Below are positions 26,122 to 33,276 of a DNA stretch of 37,978 nucleotides, piece after piece. How positions within the stretch are numbered: position 1 is the first letter of the stretch; every line of letters starts with the position of its first letter. Under the pieces are notes generated by a model that ran no database searches, had not been told where the DNA came from, and saw nothing but the letters and a program-made list of their open reading frames with translations. The stretch is taken from assembly GCA_003225005.1 (NCBI GenBank), contig QIAN01000125.1:1-37978 (forward strand). Direction: 5' to 3'. The position numbers were made by a program, and so were the translations under genes. The stretch is from Acidobacteriota bacterium (GTDB lineage Bacteria; Acidobacteriota; Terriglobia; Terriglobales; Acidobacteriaceae).

Positions 26122-26520
26122 ATGCCGGAATTTACCCCAAGGGGCTGCGCGTTCAACCGTACTCGCCAGGTATTCCTGGCTACCACGCTGGCTCTGGCCA
26201 ATACACACTGGTCTCGCCTGCGGGGCCTGGTGGGAGCTTCGCCGGGTGACTTCGGTAATGGCTGGGGGCTCTGGATTGTGCCCTGTCGGGGCGTTCATAC
26301 TCTAGCCATGCGCTTTCCCATCGACGTGGTTTACCTTGATCGCGACGGAACCGTAGTCCACATCGATGAGAATCTCAAGCCCTGGCGCTTTGCTCGGGTA
26401 TGCATCGAGGCGGCGTCGGTATTGGAACTTCCTCGTCAGGCGCTGGCCGCAACTGGAACCGTTGTAGGGGATAAAATTGAAATAACACTCGAAAAGTGTG
26501 GTAAAACATCAGCCCGGTGA
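26122..26520 (+). CDS. DUF192 family protein
   Basis: The 132-residue protein belongs to DUF192 (UPF0127): FGNGWGLWIVPCRGVHTLAMRFPIDVVYLDRDGTVV spans its two hallmark parts (split here only for description: a GLW-x6-GVHT block near 50-60 and MRFPIDVVYLD near 64-74). Most family members have MxFPIDxVFLD. The role is unknown. No clear signal peptide is present, so it is likely cytoplasmic. CAGGAG lies 7 nt before the ATG. It follows tadC by 48 nt and its stop overlaps the GTG of the TonB-like gene (GTGA), tying it to both neighbours. A part in Tad function is possible but inferred from position only. Confidence 0.85.
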   Translation: MPEFTPRGCAFNRTRQVFLATTLALANTHWSRLRGLVGASPGDFGNGWGLWIVPCRGVHTLAMRFPIDVVYLDRDGTVVHIDENLKPWRFARVCIEAASVLELPRQALAATGTVVGDKIEITLEKCGKTSAR

Positions 26521-28859
26521 CTGACACGTTACAACTCGACGACACGATCAAACTGAAGGTAATCGGCCTTCATAACGAACCTAAGCTTCTGGTGGAGTGG
26601 TCCTCGCCCTGGGAGGAGTTCGTGACTTCCATCCGACCCGCCCTCGCCCGATCTCCGGCGCGCCTGGCCGGTGAAGCTCCTCACGGGATTGTTCCATACC
26701 GAGGCATGCTGACCTCCTGGGTCGTGGAATCTCTTCTGCTGGTTGCCGCCATTTTTCTGCCTGCAAGGCTGGCTCGCATGCGCCCGTATGTCCCGCCGCA
26801 GTTGCCGACTTACGACGTGCTCTATTACTCGGGCGACGAATTGCCTCGGACCGAAGATCTCGCTGGCGCGAAAGCCGGCGGCTCCGGACGTGCTGGTGGA
26901 ACCCAAGCACATCACCGTTCCCAGACCATTCGTGTCGCCCGTGGCGGCTCGCTGGCGCCGCGAGTCGTGGATGCTCCCGACCTCAAGTTACCGTCTTCCG
27001 CGGGCGCTGTGGCAAATTTGCTGGCCATCAAGCCCACCCCGGGGCCGCCGCCTGCGGAGGGTCTGCATTCTTCCTTGACTCTTCCGAGTCTTCCCACAAG
27101 TGTGATCGCCCCTGCGCCCAGAGTCGCGAGAGACCGAAGCTTGAGTTCGCCAGCTTTGAGTTTGCCCGTGATTCCGCCATCACCCATCGTCTCCGGAGAT
27201 CGCGCACTCATTGCGCCGGCCCTGACGTCTGGCATAGTCCCGCCGGCTCCCGGTAATGTTTCCCACGACAAGGCACGCTCTGCGCCCGCTTTCGACGGAA
27301 GTATCATTCCGCCCGCGCCCCCGGCCGTGAGCCGCGCAGGCTCGCGCGCTCCGGTACAGATGGCTAATGTGGCGGTTGTACCGCCGCCGGTCTCCGCGCC
27401 TGAACGCGAATCCGTGCGCGATCCCAAACTGAGTCTGCCTGCGCCGTCGGTGATTGCTCCGCCCCCATCCACCGAGATCTCGCGCGACCTGCACTCGCTC
27501 GCCAGCGGTGGTTTACCCGAGCCCTCAAAGGCGGTGATTCCGCCACCAGCGCAGGTCGCTGGCGGAGGTTTCATGAGCAGTCTGCTTGGCAGGTTGATCG
27601 GAACCACCGATGTAGTGCCGCCACCACCAAGCGTTGGCGGAAATAACAACTCGGCAACCAACCGCGGCGCTCCGGGAGGCATTGTCAGCTCTTCAGCAAC
27701 CAACATCGTGCCGCCGCCACCCTCTGTGGCTGGCGCTGCCATGGGCGCTGGACCAGCCACGCTGGGAGGAGCGAAAGGAAGCTCGCCTGGCGCTTCCGTT
27801 GTCCCCCCACCTCCATCTGTACCCGGATCAGGTACTGGCCGTGACAGCGCCGCCACCAGTGGCGGAGCCAACGGCAGTGGAACTCTGAGCGCCGGCAATA
27901 TCGTTCCGCCGCCACCGTCGCTGACCGCGGGATCAGGCCTTTTCAGTTCAGGTCGAGGCGCGCGCGGTACAGGTCTGGGCGGGCCGCTCGATGCGGGTTC
28001 TCTGCTGGCCACGCCCAGCGGTGGAGGAGGAAGTGGCGGTGGCATCGTAGTCTCCGACCGGCCCGGTCCCAAACTTGGCCTGCCCGGAAGCAGCGCCGGT
28101 GCGCTCGCCCTCTCGCCCGCCGGCGGGGACAAGCCCGGCGTGGGCGGCGGCGGTGGAGGATCAGGCATCGGTCACGGTGAGGGCTCTGGTAGCGGCATGA
28201 CTGGTGAAGGCAGCGGAGCCGCTCGAGCCGGAGCAGGCCGCGGATCAGATCCCAACGCCCGTGGCGGCATTTCTCCGAGCATCGGCCCTGGTGGCACAGG
28301 CAATAGCCCCGGTGGCACCCCGGTGGTGCCGGGTGTTTCCGTCAGTGGCGGCAGCACAATGGTGACGCTGCCTAGCTTTGGGTCAGACAGCAGCTCCGGT
28401 TCAAACCTTCCGCCACGCTCCTCGATCAAGCAACCGCAAGGCCCCGCCATCACCATCCAGGCAACGTCGCGCTCGGGTGGCGCATTCAATTTCTACGGTA
28501 AGCTGCCGGGCGACAACTACACGGTTTATATCGACACGTCACTAGGCACCGTGGTGATGCAGTTCGCCGACGCCAGTTCTGCCGGACATCCTTACGCAGG
28601 AAGCCTGACTGGTCCTCAAGGCTTGCGCACCGATCTCCCTGCGGGACTTCCCCGCTCGCGCATAGTCATTGCCTGCATCCTCGATGCTTCGGGCAATCTC
28701 AAGAGCCTTCGAGTTGACGAGCCCGGCCCTCCCGTTATGACCGCTAAAGTTATGGCGGCGTTGCAAAGCTGGAAATTTCGTCCGGCGATGCGCGGTGGCC
28801 AGCCAGTAGAAGTCAACGCCCTTCTCGGCTTCGGCATCGATACCAACGACCGAAATTGA
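26517..28859 (+). CDS. TonB-like protein with Pro/Gly-rich repeat linker
   Basis: The 780-residue protein has a cytoplasmic N-terminus (about 1-60), one hydrophobic segment (about 63-82, LTSWVVESLLLVAAIFLPA), a very long Pro/Gly/Ser-rich region (about 100-650) and a C-terminal TonB-type domain (about 690-776: ACILDASGNLKSLRVDEP and MAALQSWKFRPAMRGGQPV). Within about 195-470 a [IV][IV][AP]Px[PV] motif occurs eleven times, changing from loose copies (VIAPAP, VIPPSP) to near-identical VVPPPPSV. The layout suggests a periplasm-spanning protein that contacts an outer-membrane partner. It is much longer than a classical TonB, and ExbB/ExbD genes are not nearby. The GTG start overlaps the DUF192 stop. 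It may serve the Tad machine or be a TonB-like energy transducer. Confidence 0.75.
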   Translation: MTDTLQLDDTIKLKVIGLHNEPKLLVEWSSPWEEFVTSIRPALARSPARLAGEAPHGIVPYRGMLTSWVVESLLLVAAIFLPARLARMRPYVPPQLPTYDVLYYSGDELPRTEDLAGAKAGGSGRAGGTQAHHRSQTIRVARGGSLAPRVVDAPDLKLPSSAGAVANLLAIKPTPGPPPAEGLHSSLTLPSLPTSVIAPAPRVARDRSLSSPALSLPVIPPSPIVSGDRALIAPALTSGIVPPAPGNVSHDKARSAPAFDGSIIPPAPPAVSRAGSRAPVQMANVAVVPPPVSAPERESVRDPKLSLPAPSVIAPPPSTEISRDLHSLASGGLPEPSKAVIPPPAQVAGGGFMSSLLGRLIGTTDVVPPPPSVGGNNNSATNRGAPGGIVSSSATNIVPPPPSVAGAAMGAGPATLGGAKGSSPGASVVPPPPSVPGSGTGRDSAATSGGANGSGTLSAGNIVPPPPSLTAGSGLFSSGRGARGTGLGGPLDAGSLLATPSGGGGSGGGIVVSDRPGPKLGLPGSSAGALALSPAGGDKPGVGGGGGGSGIGHGEGSGSGMTGEGSGAARAGAGRGSDPNARGGISPSIGPGGTGNSPGGTPVVPGVSVSGGSTMVTLPSFGSDSSSGSNLPPRSSIKQPQGPAITIQATSRSGGAFNFYGKLPGDNYTVYIDTSLGTVVMQFADASSAGHPYAGSLTGPQGLRTDLPAGLPRSRIVIACILDASGNLKSLRVDEPGPPVMTAKVMAALQSWKFRPAMRGGQPVEVNALLGFGIDTNDRN

Positions 28860-29067
28860 AGATTCGTACTCGACAGCCGGATAGATTCAGCTCCTTAAAG
28901 AAAGCCATGCTTGGGCCGGCGCACTCCATGCATACGGCGATGGGCACCCGCTCGATTTCACGGAAGTTCCTCCGACCAGAGTTTTCTTTTCCTTTTTTTT
29001 CGTACTCTGCTGGTGGCAGCGAAATTCAAACCAGCACACCCCGAGGGAAGCTTTGGTCCGTTAGTCC

Positions 29068-29760
29068 ATGACTCCATTTCTTGACTCAGTCCTGAAACTC
29101 GCCCCTCGCGTCGCCGCATTCGATTGCGACGGCACCCTCTGGTCGGGTGATGTTGGGGAAGGCTTCTTCGACTGGGAGCTCAATCAGAAAAATGTCGTAA
29201 GCGATGCTCTCGAACGGTCCATGCGCGCCCGCTATGTAGACTACCGCGCCGGCAATGTGGCTGAAGATCAGATGTGCGGTGAAATGGTCACCATGCATAA
29301 GGGCATCTCCGAATCTGTGATGATGCGCGCGGCCGCTGAATATTTTGACCACGCGTTCCCCGGCAAGATCTTTCCTCGCATGCGCGAACTCATCCGCCGT
29401 CTCCATGACGCCGGATGCGAAGTTTGGGCCGTGTCCTCCTCCAATGAATGGGTGATTCGCGCTGCGATGAAGCATTTCGAGATCCCGGAAGACCGCATCC
29501 TGGCTGCGGCAGCCAAAATCGAAGATGGCATCATCACCGATCGCCTCATTCGCGTCCCCTCGGGCCCCGGCAAGCCCCGGGCCCTGCGCGAAGTTGTCAA
29601 GAAAGAAATTGACGCCGCCTTCGGCAACGCTCGCTGGGACACCGAAATGCTAGCCATGGCCAAACACGCGTTCGCGGTAAATCCCAATCCTGATCTTGAA
29701 GCTACCGCTCTCCAGCGCGGCTGGACCATCTACTTCCCAGACGGAACGCACCACCGCTAG
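29068..29760 (+). CDS. HAD-superfamily phosphatase (SerB-like)
   Basis: The 230-residue protein has HAD motif I FDCDGTLWSGD (about 19-29, nucleophile Asp20 and Asp22), a helical cap, motif II in AVSSSNEWVIRA and a C-terminal region with DAAFGNARWDTEML that supplies motif III/IV acidic residues. The layout matches phosphoserine phosphatase-like HAD-IB enzymes. The substrate may be phosphoserine or another small phosphomonoester. There is no clear Shine-Dalgarno. The 208 bp before it, after the TonB-like gene, show no other gene. An imperfect hairpin follows its stop. Confidence 0.85.
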   Translation: MTPFLDSVLKLAPRVAAFDCDGTLWSGDVGEGFFDWELNQKNVVSDALERSMRARYVDYRAGNVAEDQMCGEMVTMHKGISESVMMRAAAEYFDHAFPGKIFPRMRELIRRLHDAGCEVWAVSSSNEWVIRAAMKHFEIPEDRILAAAAKIEDGIITDRLIRVPSGPGKPRALREVVKKEIDAAFGNARWDTEMLAMAKHAFAVNPNPDLEATALQRGWTIYFPDGTHHR

Positions 29761-29773
29761 GCACGTCGGGTGC

Positions 29774-29806
29774 CCTACCCTGGTCGCGTTCTTTCGGACA
29801 GGGTGG
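29774..29806. repeat. REP-like imperfect hairpin
   Basis: CCTACCCTG (29774-29782) pairs, with one bulged base, with CAGGGTGG (29799-29806) around a 16-nt loop. It lies between the phosphatase and IscU-like genes, with no T-run after it. It may be a dispersed palindromic element or an RNA-stabilising structure. Only one copy is visible in this window. Confidence 0.35.
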
Positions 29807-29819
29807 TAACTTTGAGGTT

Positions 29820-29825
29820 TACAAT
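29820..29825 (+). promoter_or_regulatory. -10-like hexamer before the IscU-like gene
   Basis: TACAAT, a 5/6 match to TATAAT, lies 8 nt before the ATG at 29834. No Shine-Dalgarno is present. It is consistent with a leaderless start. Confidence 0.45.
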
Positions 29826-29833
29826 TGGTTGGC

Positions 29834-30193
29834 ATGTATTCTCCTCAGCTACTCGATCATTTCCAAAACCCGCGCAATGCAGGCGATATCGGCGACGCGG
29901 ATGCAACAGCGGAAATCGAGAATCCCGCCTGTGGAGACATACTCAGACTTACATTGAAAATCAGCGACGGCCGCATCGCTCAAGCGCGCTTCAAGGCTAA
30001 AGGATGCGTCCCAGCCATGGCATGCGCCTCGGCTCTCACTGAGCTGGTTAGCGGCAGTACCTTGGAGGAAACTCGCAAACTGCGTCGGGCGGATATAATC
30101 GCGACCGTTGGCGGTCTGCCGCCGGCTTCGACTCACGCCGCCCAGTTGGCGGTAGACGCGCTCTCCGCTGCCTTGAATCGGATCAAAGCCTAG
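29834..30193 (+). CDS. IscU/NifU-like Fe-S scaffold lacking the third cysteine
   Basis: From the ATG at 29834 the protein has 119 residues; an in-frame TTG at 29825 is an unlikely alternative. The start MYSPQLLDHFQNPRN and the NPACGD motif (Cys33) are typical of the IscU/NifU N-domain that assembles Fe-S clusters. The second ligand is Cys58 in AKGCVPAMACAS, with an extra Cys64. The third canonical ligand, in the PPxxxHC motif, is missing: the sequence reads LPPASTHAAQLA, leaving His101 but placing Ala102 where Cys is expected. It may bind a cluster in another way or have a different role. No iscS-like gene is nearby. Confidence 0.85.
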   Translation: MYSPQLLDHFQNPRNAGDIGDADATAEIENPACGDILRLTLKISDGRIAQARFKAKGCVPAMACASALTELVSGSTLEETRKLRRADIIATVGGLPPASTHAAQLAVDALSAALNRIKA

Positions 30194-30210
30194 AGTCTGG
30201 AACTGGAGCC

Positions 30211-31050
30211 ATGCCCTCCCACACTCCCCGACGCATCGTCGCGCTCCAGCCTAGCGCGACCGCCATCCTGGCCGCGATCGGTGAACTCGAGCGCGTGGTC
30301 GCCTGCACCAGGTATTGTGCTGATGCGGTGCCCGAAATCGCGCCTGGATCTCGTCTTATCGTCGCTGACTCCTGGACCGCCCACGCCGCGGAAATCCTCG
30401 CCGCTCAACCTGACCTGGTCATTGCCGCCGTTCCCTACCAGGAAAAAGCCATCAGTGAGATTCTGAAATCCGGCGCCCGTTTTCTTGGTCTCGCTCCCAA
30501 AACGCTTGGCGATATTTACACTGACATCGCCACGATTGCCGGCACGGTGGGGGCATTGGACCGCGGCGAACAAGTCATCGCCGCCATGCAAGGGCGAATT
30601 GAAGAAGTCCGCGCCCGGACACTCCACGCTCAACGCCCCAAAGTCTTTTGTGAAGAATGGGGCAAGCCGCTGATTGCGTCACAAGCATGGGTCGGAGAAC
30701 TCGTCGAGGCCGCCGGAGGCGATTTTCTCGGCGTCCCCGGAAAGCAAACCACTGCAGCCGAAGTAAAATCCCGCGATCCCGAAGTGATCGTTGCTGCCTG
30801 GTGCGGAGCTGGCGACCGGGTTCCGCTGGCAAGGATCATCTCCGATCGCGGTTGGCAACAGACTCCCGCCGCCCGTTCCGGCCATGTCTACTCGATCCGC
30901 GATGAATACCTCAACACACCTGCACCTACCCTTCTTCGCGGACTCGACGCGCTCGCCTGCGCCATCCACCCAGACCTGTTCCCGCAGGCGGAAGGAATCC
31001 GCCAAATTACCCTGGGGCCTCAGCTTCTCGCTCGCCAATCCTCCGTCTGA
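30211..31050 (+). CDS. BtuF-like cobalamin/iron-siderophore binding-fold protein
   Basis: The 279-residue protein has the two-lobe fold of class III solute-binding proteins: RRIVALQPSATAILAAIG near the N-terminus, a long linker helix (about 115-135) and a C-terminal lobe with SGHVYSIRDEYLNTPAPTL. It has no signal peptide or lipobox; the N-terminus MPSHTPRR is hydrophilic, so it is probably cytoplasmic or lost its leader. No ABC permease or ATPase gene is adjacent. GGAG precedes the ATG. It may bind a corrinoid or related cofactor inside the cell. It follows the IscU-like gene by 17 nt on the same strand. Confidence 0.8.
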   Translation: MPSHTPRRIVALQPSATAILAAIGELERVVACTRYCADAVPEIAPGSRLIVADSWTAHAAEILAAQPDLVIAAVPYQEKAISEILKSGARFLGLAPKTLGDIYTDIATIAGTVGALDRGEQVIAAMQGRIEEVRARTLHAQRPKVFCEEWGKPLIASQAWVGELVEAAGGDFLGVPGKQTTAAEVKSRDPEVIVAAWCGAGDRVPLARIISDRGWQQTPAARSGHVYSIRDEYLNTPAPTLLRGLDALACAIHPDLFPQAEGIRQITLGPQLLARQSSV

Positions 31051-31052
31051 GT

Positions 31053-31058
31053 TAAGAT
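31053..31058 (+). promoter_or_regulatory. -10-like hexamer before the fRMsr-like gene
   Basis: TAAGAT lies 7 nt before the ATG at 31066, directly after the stop of the BtuF-like gene. No Shine-Dalgarno is present. It may start a leaderless transcript inside the gene run. Confidence 0.35.
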
Positions 31059-31065
31059 TTCCTTG

Positions 31066-31551
31066 ATGCCCGTCGCCAGCAGAATCGAAGAAGTGCGCAA
31101 CGAGATCAGTGAATTGGCCGAGCGATCGGCCAATGCTGACGATCTCATGCGGAAGATGGTGAATCTTCTGCGGAAACGCATGCTCAAGTACAACTGGGCG
31201 GGCTTTTACATGCTCGAACCCGGCACTCAACCCCCGGTGCTTGTGCTGGGTGCTTTCGACGGCACGACCACGCCCCACACCCGCATTCCTCTAAACCAGG
31301 GCATTTGCGGCGCCGCAGCCTCCAGTGGCAAGACCATTGTGGTTGACGATGTCAGTCAAGACCCGCGTTATCTCGCCTGCTCGCTCGAGACTAAATCCGA
31401 AATCGTGGTTCCCGTCTTCGTCCACGGAAAAATCGCCGGTGAGCTGGATATCGACAGCCACTTCCCCGCGGCGTTCACCGCCGAGGACAAAACTCTGGTC
31501 CAGCATGGCGCCGCCCTAGTCGGGCTTAAGCTGGAAGCGTCCAGCGAATGA
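31066..31551 (+). CDS. GAF protein, free methionine-(R)-sulfoxide reductase-like
   Basis: The 161-residue single-domain GAF protein resembles fRMsr (YebR-like) enzymes that reduce free Met-R-sulfoxide. NWAGFYML, LGAFDG, RIPLNQGICGAA and the ACSLETKSEIVVPV block then LDIDS follow the family order. Two of the three usual cysteines are present: Cys81 in GICG and Cys105 in LACS. The middle one is replaced by Ile91. Cys105 aligns with the residue reported as catalytic in characterised homologues, so activity is plausible. The start is the ATG at 31066 rather than the preceding TTG. The stop overlaps the ATG of the small downstream ORF. Confidence 0.85.
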   Translation: MPVASRIEEVRNEISELAERSANADDLMRKMVNLLRKRMLKYNWAGFYMLEPGTQPPVLVLGAFDGTTTPHTRIPLNQGICGAAASSGKTIVVDDVSQDPRYLACSLETKSEIVVPVFVHGKIAGELDIDSHFPAAFTAEDKTLVQHGAALVGLKLEASSE

Positions 31552-31646
31552 AAGTCAAGAAGGGCCAAGCCCGTGCTCCGGAGATCGGCCGGGTCTGGCA
31601 GAATTCTCTGCCGCGCAGCTTCCGCCAATTGCGGGGTCGTGCATGA
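31548..31646 (+). CDS. Possible 32-residue basic small protein bridging two genes
   Basis: A 32-codon ORF starts with an ATGA overlap on the fRMsr-like stop and ends with an ATGA overlap on the start of the Nudix gene. It exactly fills the interval and leaves no untranslated gap. The product begins MKVKKGQARAPEIG, ends SFRQLRGRA, and is strongly basic. It could be a real small protein or a relay that carries ribosomes to the next start. I recognise no family. Confidence 0.4.
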   Translation: MKVKKGQARAPEIGRVWQNSLPRSFRQLRGRA

Positions 31647-32035
31647 AACGTGTGGTTGCGGCTCTGATAGTGAAAGATGAGAAGCTGTTGGTGTGCCAGC
31701 GCACGCGACATCAAACCATGCCGCTTAAGTGGGAGTTTCCCGGCGGAAAAATTGAGGAAGGCGAGCAGCCTCGCGCTGCCCTTCGCCGCGAGCTGGAAGA
31801 AGAACTCGGCATCCACGCCACCATCGGCGACGAACTGGCTCGTATCAAGCACGAATATCCCAACGGCGGCATGGTGGAACTTCGCTTCTTCATTGTTCGC
31901 GAACATAAGGGTGAAATCGAGAACCGCATCTTCCGCGATGTGCAATGGTCCGAGCGCAAAGATCTGCTTTCCTATGACTTTCTCGAAGCTGACCATAAAC
32001 TCGTGAAAGACCTGGCCGCTGGAAAACTCCTGTAA
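31643..32035 (+). CDS. MutT-like Nudix hydrolase
   Basis: The 130-residue protein carries the complete Nudix box G-x5-E-x7-RE-U-x-EE-x-G-U at residues 35-57 (G35, E41, R49, E50, E53, E54, G56). The N-terminal VVAALIVKDEKLLVCQR and WEFPGGK are typical of MutT and related 8-oxo-dGTP or (deoxy)nucleoside triphosphate pyrophosphatases. It would clean oxidised nucleotides from the pool, which matches the oxidation-repair theme of the preceding fRMsr-like gene. Length is normal for MutT. The ATG overlaps the stop of the bridging small ORF. Confidence 0.92.
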   Translation: MKRVVAALIVKDEKLLVCQRTRHQTMPLKWEFPGGKIEEGEQPRAALRRELEEELGIHATIGDELARIKHEYPNGGMVELRFFIVREHKGEIENRIFRDVQWSERKDLLSYDFLEADHKLVKDLAAGKLL

Positions 32036-32128
32036 TCCGTCGCGCTGTACCGGGGATCGGCCTAATGGCGTTTCCAAAGAAACTTTGGGGGACAAAAGTC
32101 TCCGTCAGGGAAGTCAGGGTTTTCCCTA

Positions 32129-32157
32129 TTGACTTGAATTCATGCTCGACGGATAAT
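32129..32157 (+). promoter_or_regulatory. Strong sigma70-type promoter for the EXORDIUM-like gene
   Basis: TTGACT (32129-32134) and GATAAT (32152-32157) are each 5/6 matches and are separated by exactly 17 nt. Transcription would start near 32163, so a CCCGC-TTTG-GCGGG hairpin (32161-32174) would form at the very 5' end of the mRNA. It is the best promoter I see in the window. Confidence 0.6.
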
Positions 32158-32233
32158 TCGCCCGCTTTGGCGGGATGCCTTCACCATCCTGCTCGAACCG
32201 AAGCTTTTCCATAGCTACCAGAGGAGCCTTGCG

Positions 32234-33160
32234 ATGAAGATGAGGTTCGTGCTTCTGTCAGTAGTTTTGTCGCTCGGAGTGTTCGCATGCGGCCAGACTG
32301 TGGATTCACCGGCATCTAATCGACAAGATCTTTCCGCCTTCAATGCACAGCACGAGCCTCCCATGCTCGGCATACATTGGGCTCGGGGTTTCACGCCTTT
32401 TGCCCGGGTTCAGGGCGCAAGGAATAACCCCGACATGACCTACCACGGCGGCGTCATCATGCCGTCTACCGTGAGTGAGGCCATTTACTGGGGACCCAGT
32501 TGGGCACACTCCACTTTTGTCGGGGATAAAATTACCGGCCTCGATTCCTGGTACGCAGGTTTCAATAACTCCAATTACGCCAAAACTTCAGATGAATACA
32601 CTGGCTCCAATGGTCAGGTGGGACCAGCCGTCACTCACAACGGTCATCGCGTCGACTTATCCACCGCTTCCAATGGAAGCTCGACTTCCGCGATTGTGGC
32701 GGAGGTATGTAAAGAGATCACCAACCCGGTGCGTGACGGCTTCTATCCCGTTTACGTGGACGTAAAGCGGGGCAACGCGGGCTACTGCGCTTATCATACT
32801 TACGGCTCATGTAGTGGTGTAAACGTGCAGGTCGCGTTCTTCTTCAATCTGGACGGAGACGCAGGCTGCGATCCGCAGGACACTTCCGGGTTGCACTCGC
32901 AAGGGTTGGCGGCACTGGCCAACGTCAGCGGACATGAGCTTTCCGAAGCTCGTACTGATCCCGACAACCCTGGCGCATGGTATGACAAGAGGGGACAGGA
33001 GAACGGGGATAAGTGCGCGTGGACTTTCCATGTCCCGCTGGTTACGTTCAGCAATAGCACCCAGTGGAAGATTCAGGGAGAGTGGTCCAACCACGCTTAC
33101 AACACCGGAGCAGGGTACCCCAACAGCTCAGGCCAAAAAGGATGTCTCGACGGTCACTGA
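32234..33160 (+). CDS. Secreted EXORDIUM/PHI-1-like protein
   Basis: The 308-residue precursor has a signal peptide (about 1-19), with VFACG as a possible but atypical lipobox. The mature part resembles bacterial members of the EXORDIUM/phosphate-induced protein 1 family: YHGGVIMPSTVSEAIYWGPS near the N-terminus (70-89), a Cys-containing GNAGYCAYHTY loop, and the hallmark GHELSEARTDPDNPGAWYD (233-251) followed by ENGDKCAWTF. In plants the family is linked to growth and brassinosteroid responses; the bacterial function is unknown. HELSEA recalls a metal-binding HExxE motif, but a protease role is only a guess. Six cysteines suggest disulfides. GAGGAG lies 7 nt before the ATG, downstream of a strong promoter. 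Confidence 0.8.
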   Translation: MKMRFVLLSVVLSLGVFACGQTVDSPASNRQDLSAFNAQHEPPMLGIHWARGFTPFARVQGARNNPDMTYHGGVIMPSTVSEAIYWGPSWAHSTFVGDKITGLDSWYAGFNNSNYAKTSDEYTGSNGQVGPAVTHNGHRVDLSTASNGSSTSAIVAEVCKEITNPVRDGFYPVYVDVKRGNAGYCAYHTYGSCSGVNVQVAFFFNLDGDAGCDPQDTSGLHSQGLAALANVSGHELSEARTDPDNPGAWYDKRGQENGDKCAWTFHVPLVTFSNSTQWKIQGEWSNHAYNTGAGYPNSSGQKGCLDGH

Positions 33161-33276
33161 GACTTCGCGAACTCCGCATAACAACTGGAAAACGCTGAAT
33201 CACGCCCATCAGCATGACCGATGTGGCTGCTTCGGCGCTTTCCCGTACACCCAACGCGTAGTCATAAGGCGTGAGA

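Noticed and set aside
26912..28168. 418-codon minus-strand ORF rich in Pro and Gly
   Set aside because: It mirrors the repetitive, G+C-rich TonB-like gene; the plus strand has the TonB domain and operon overlap.
28856..29071. 71-codon ORF between the TonB-like and phosphatase genes
   Set aside because: It overlaps both neighbours' ends out of frame and lacks any recognisable feature.
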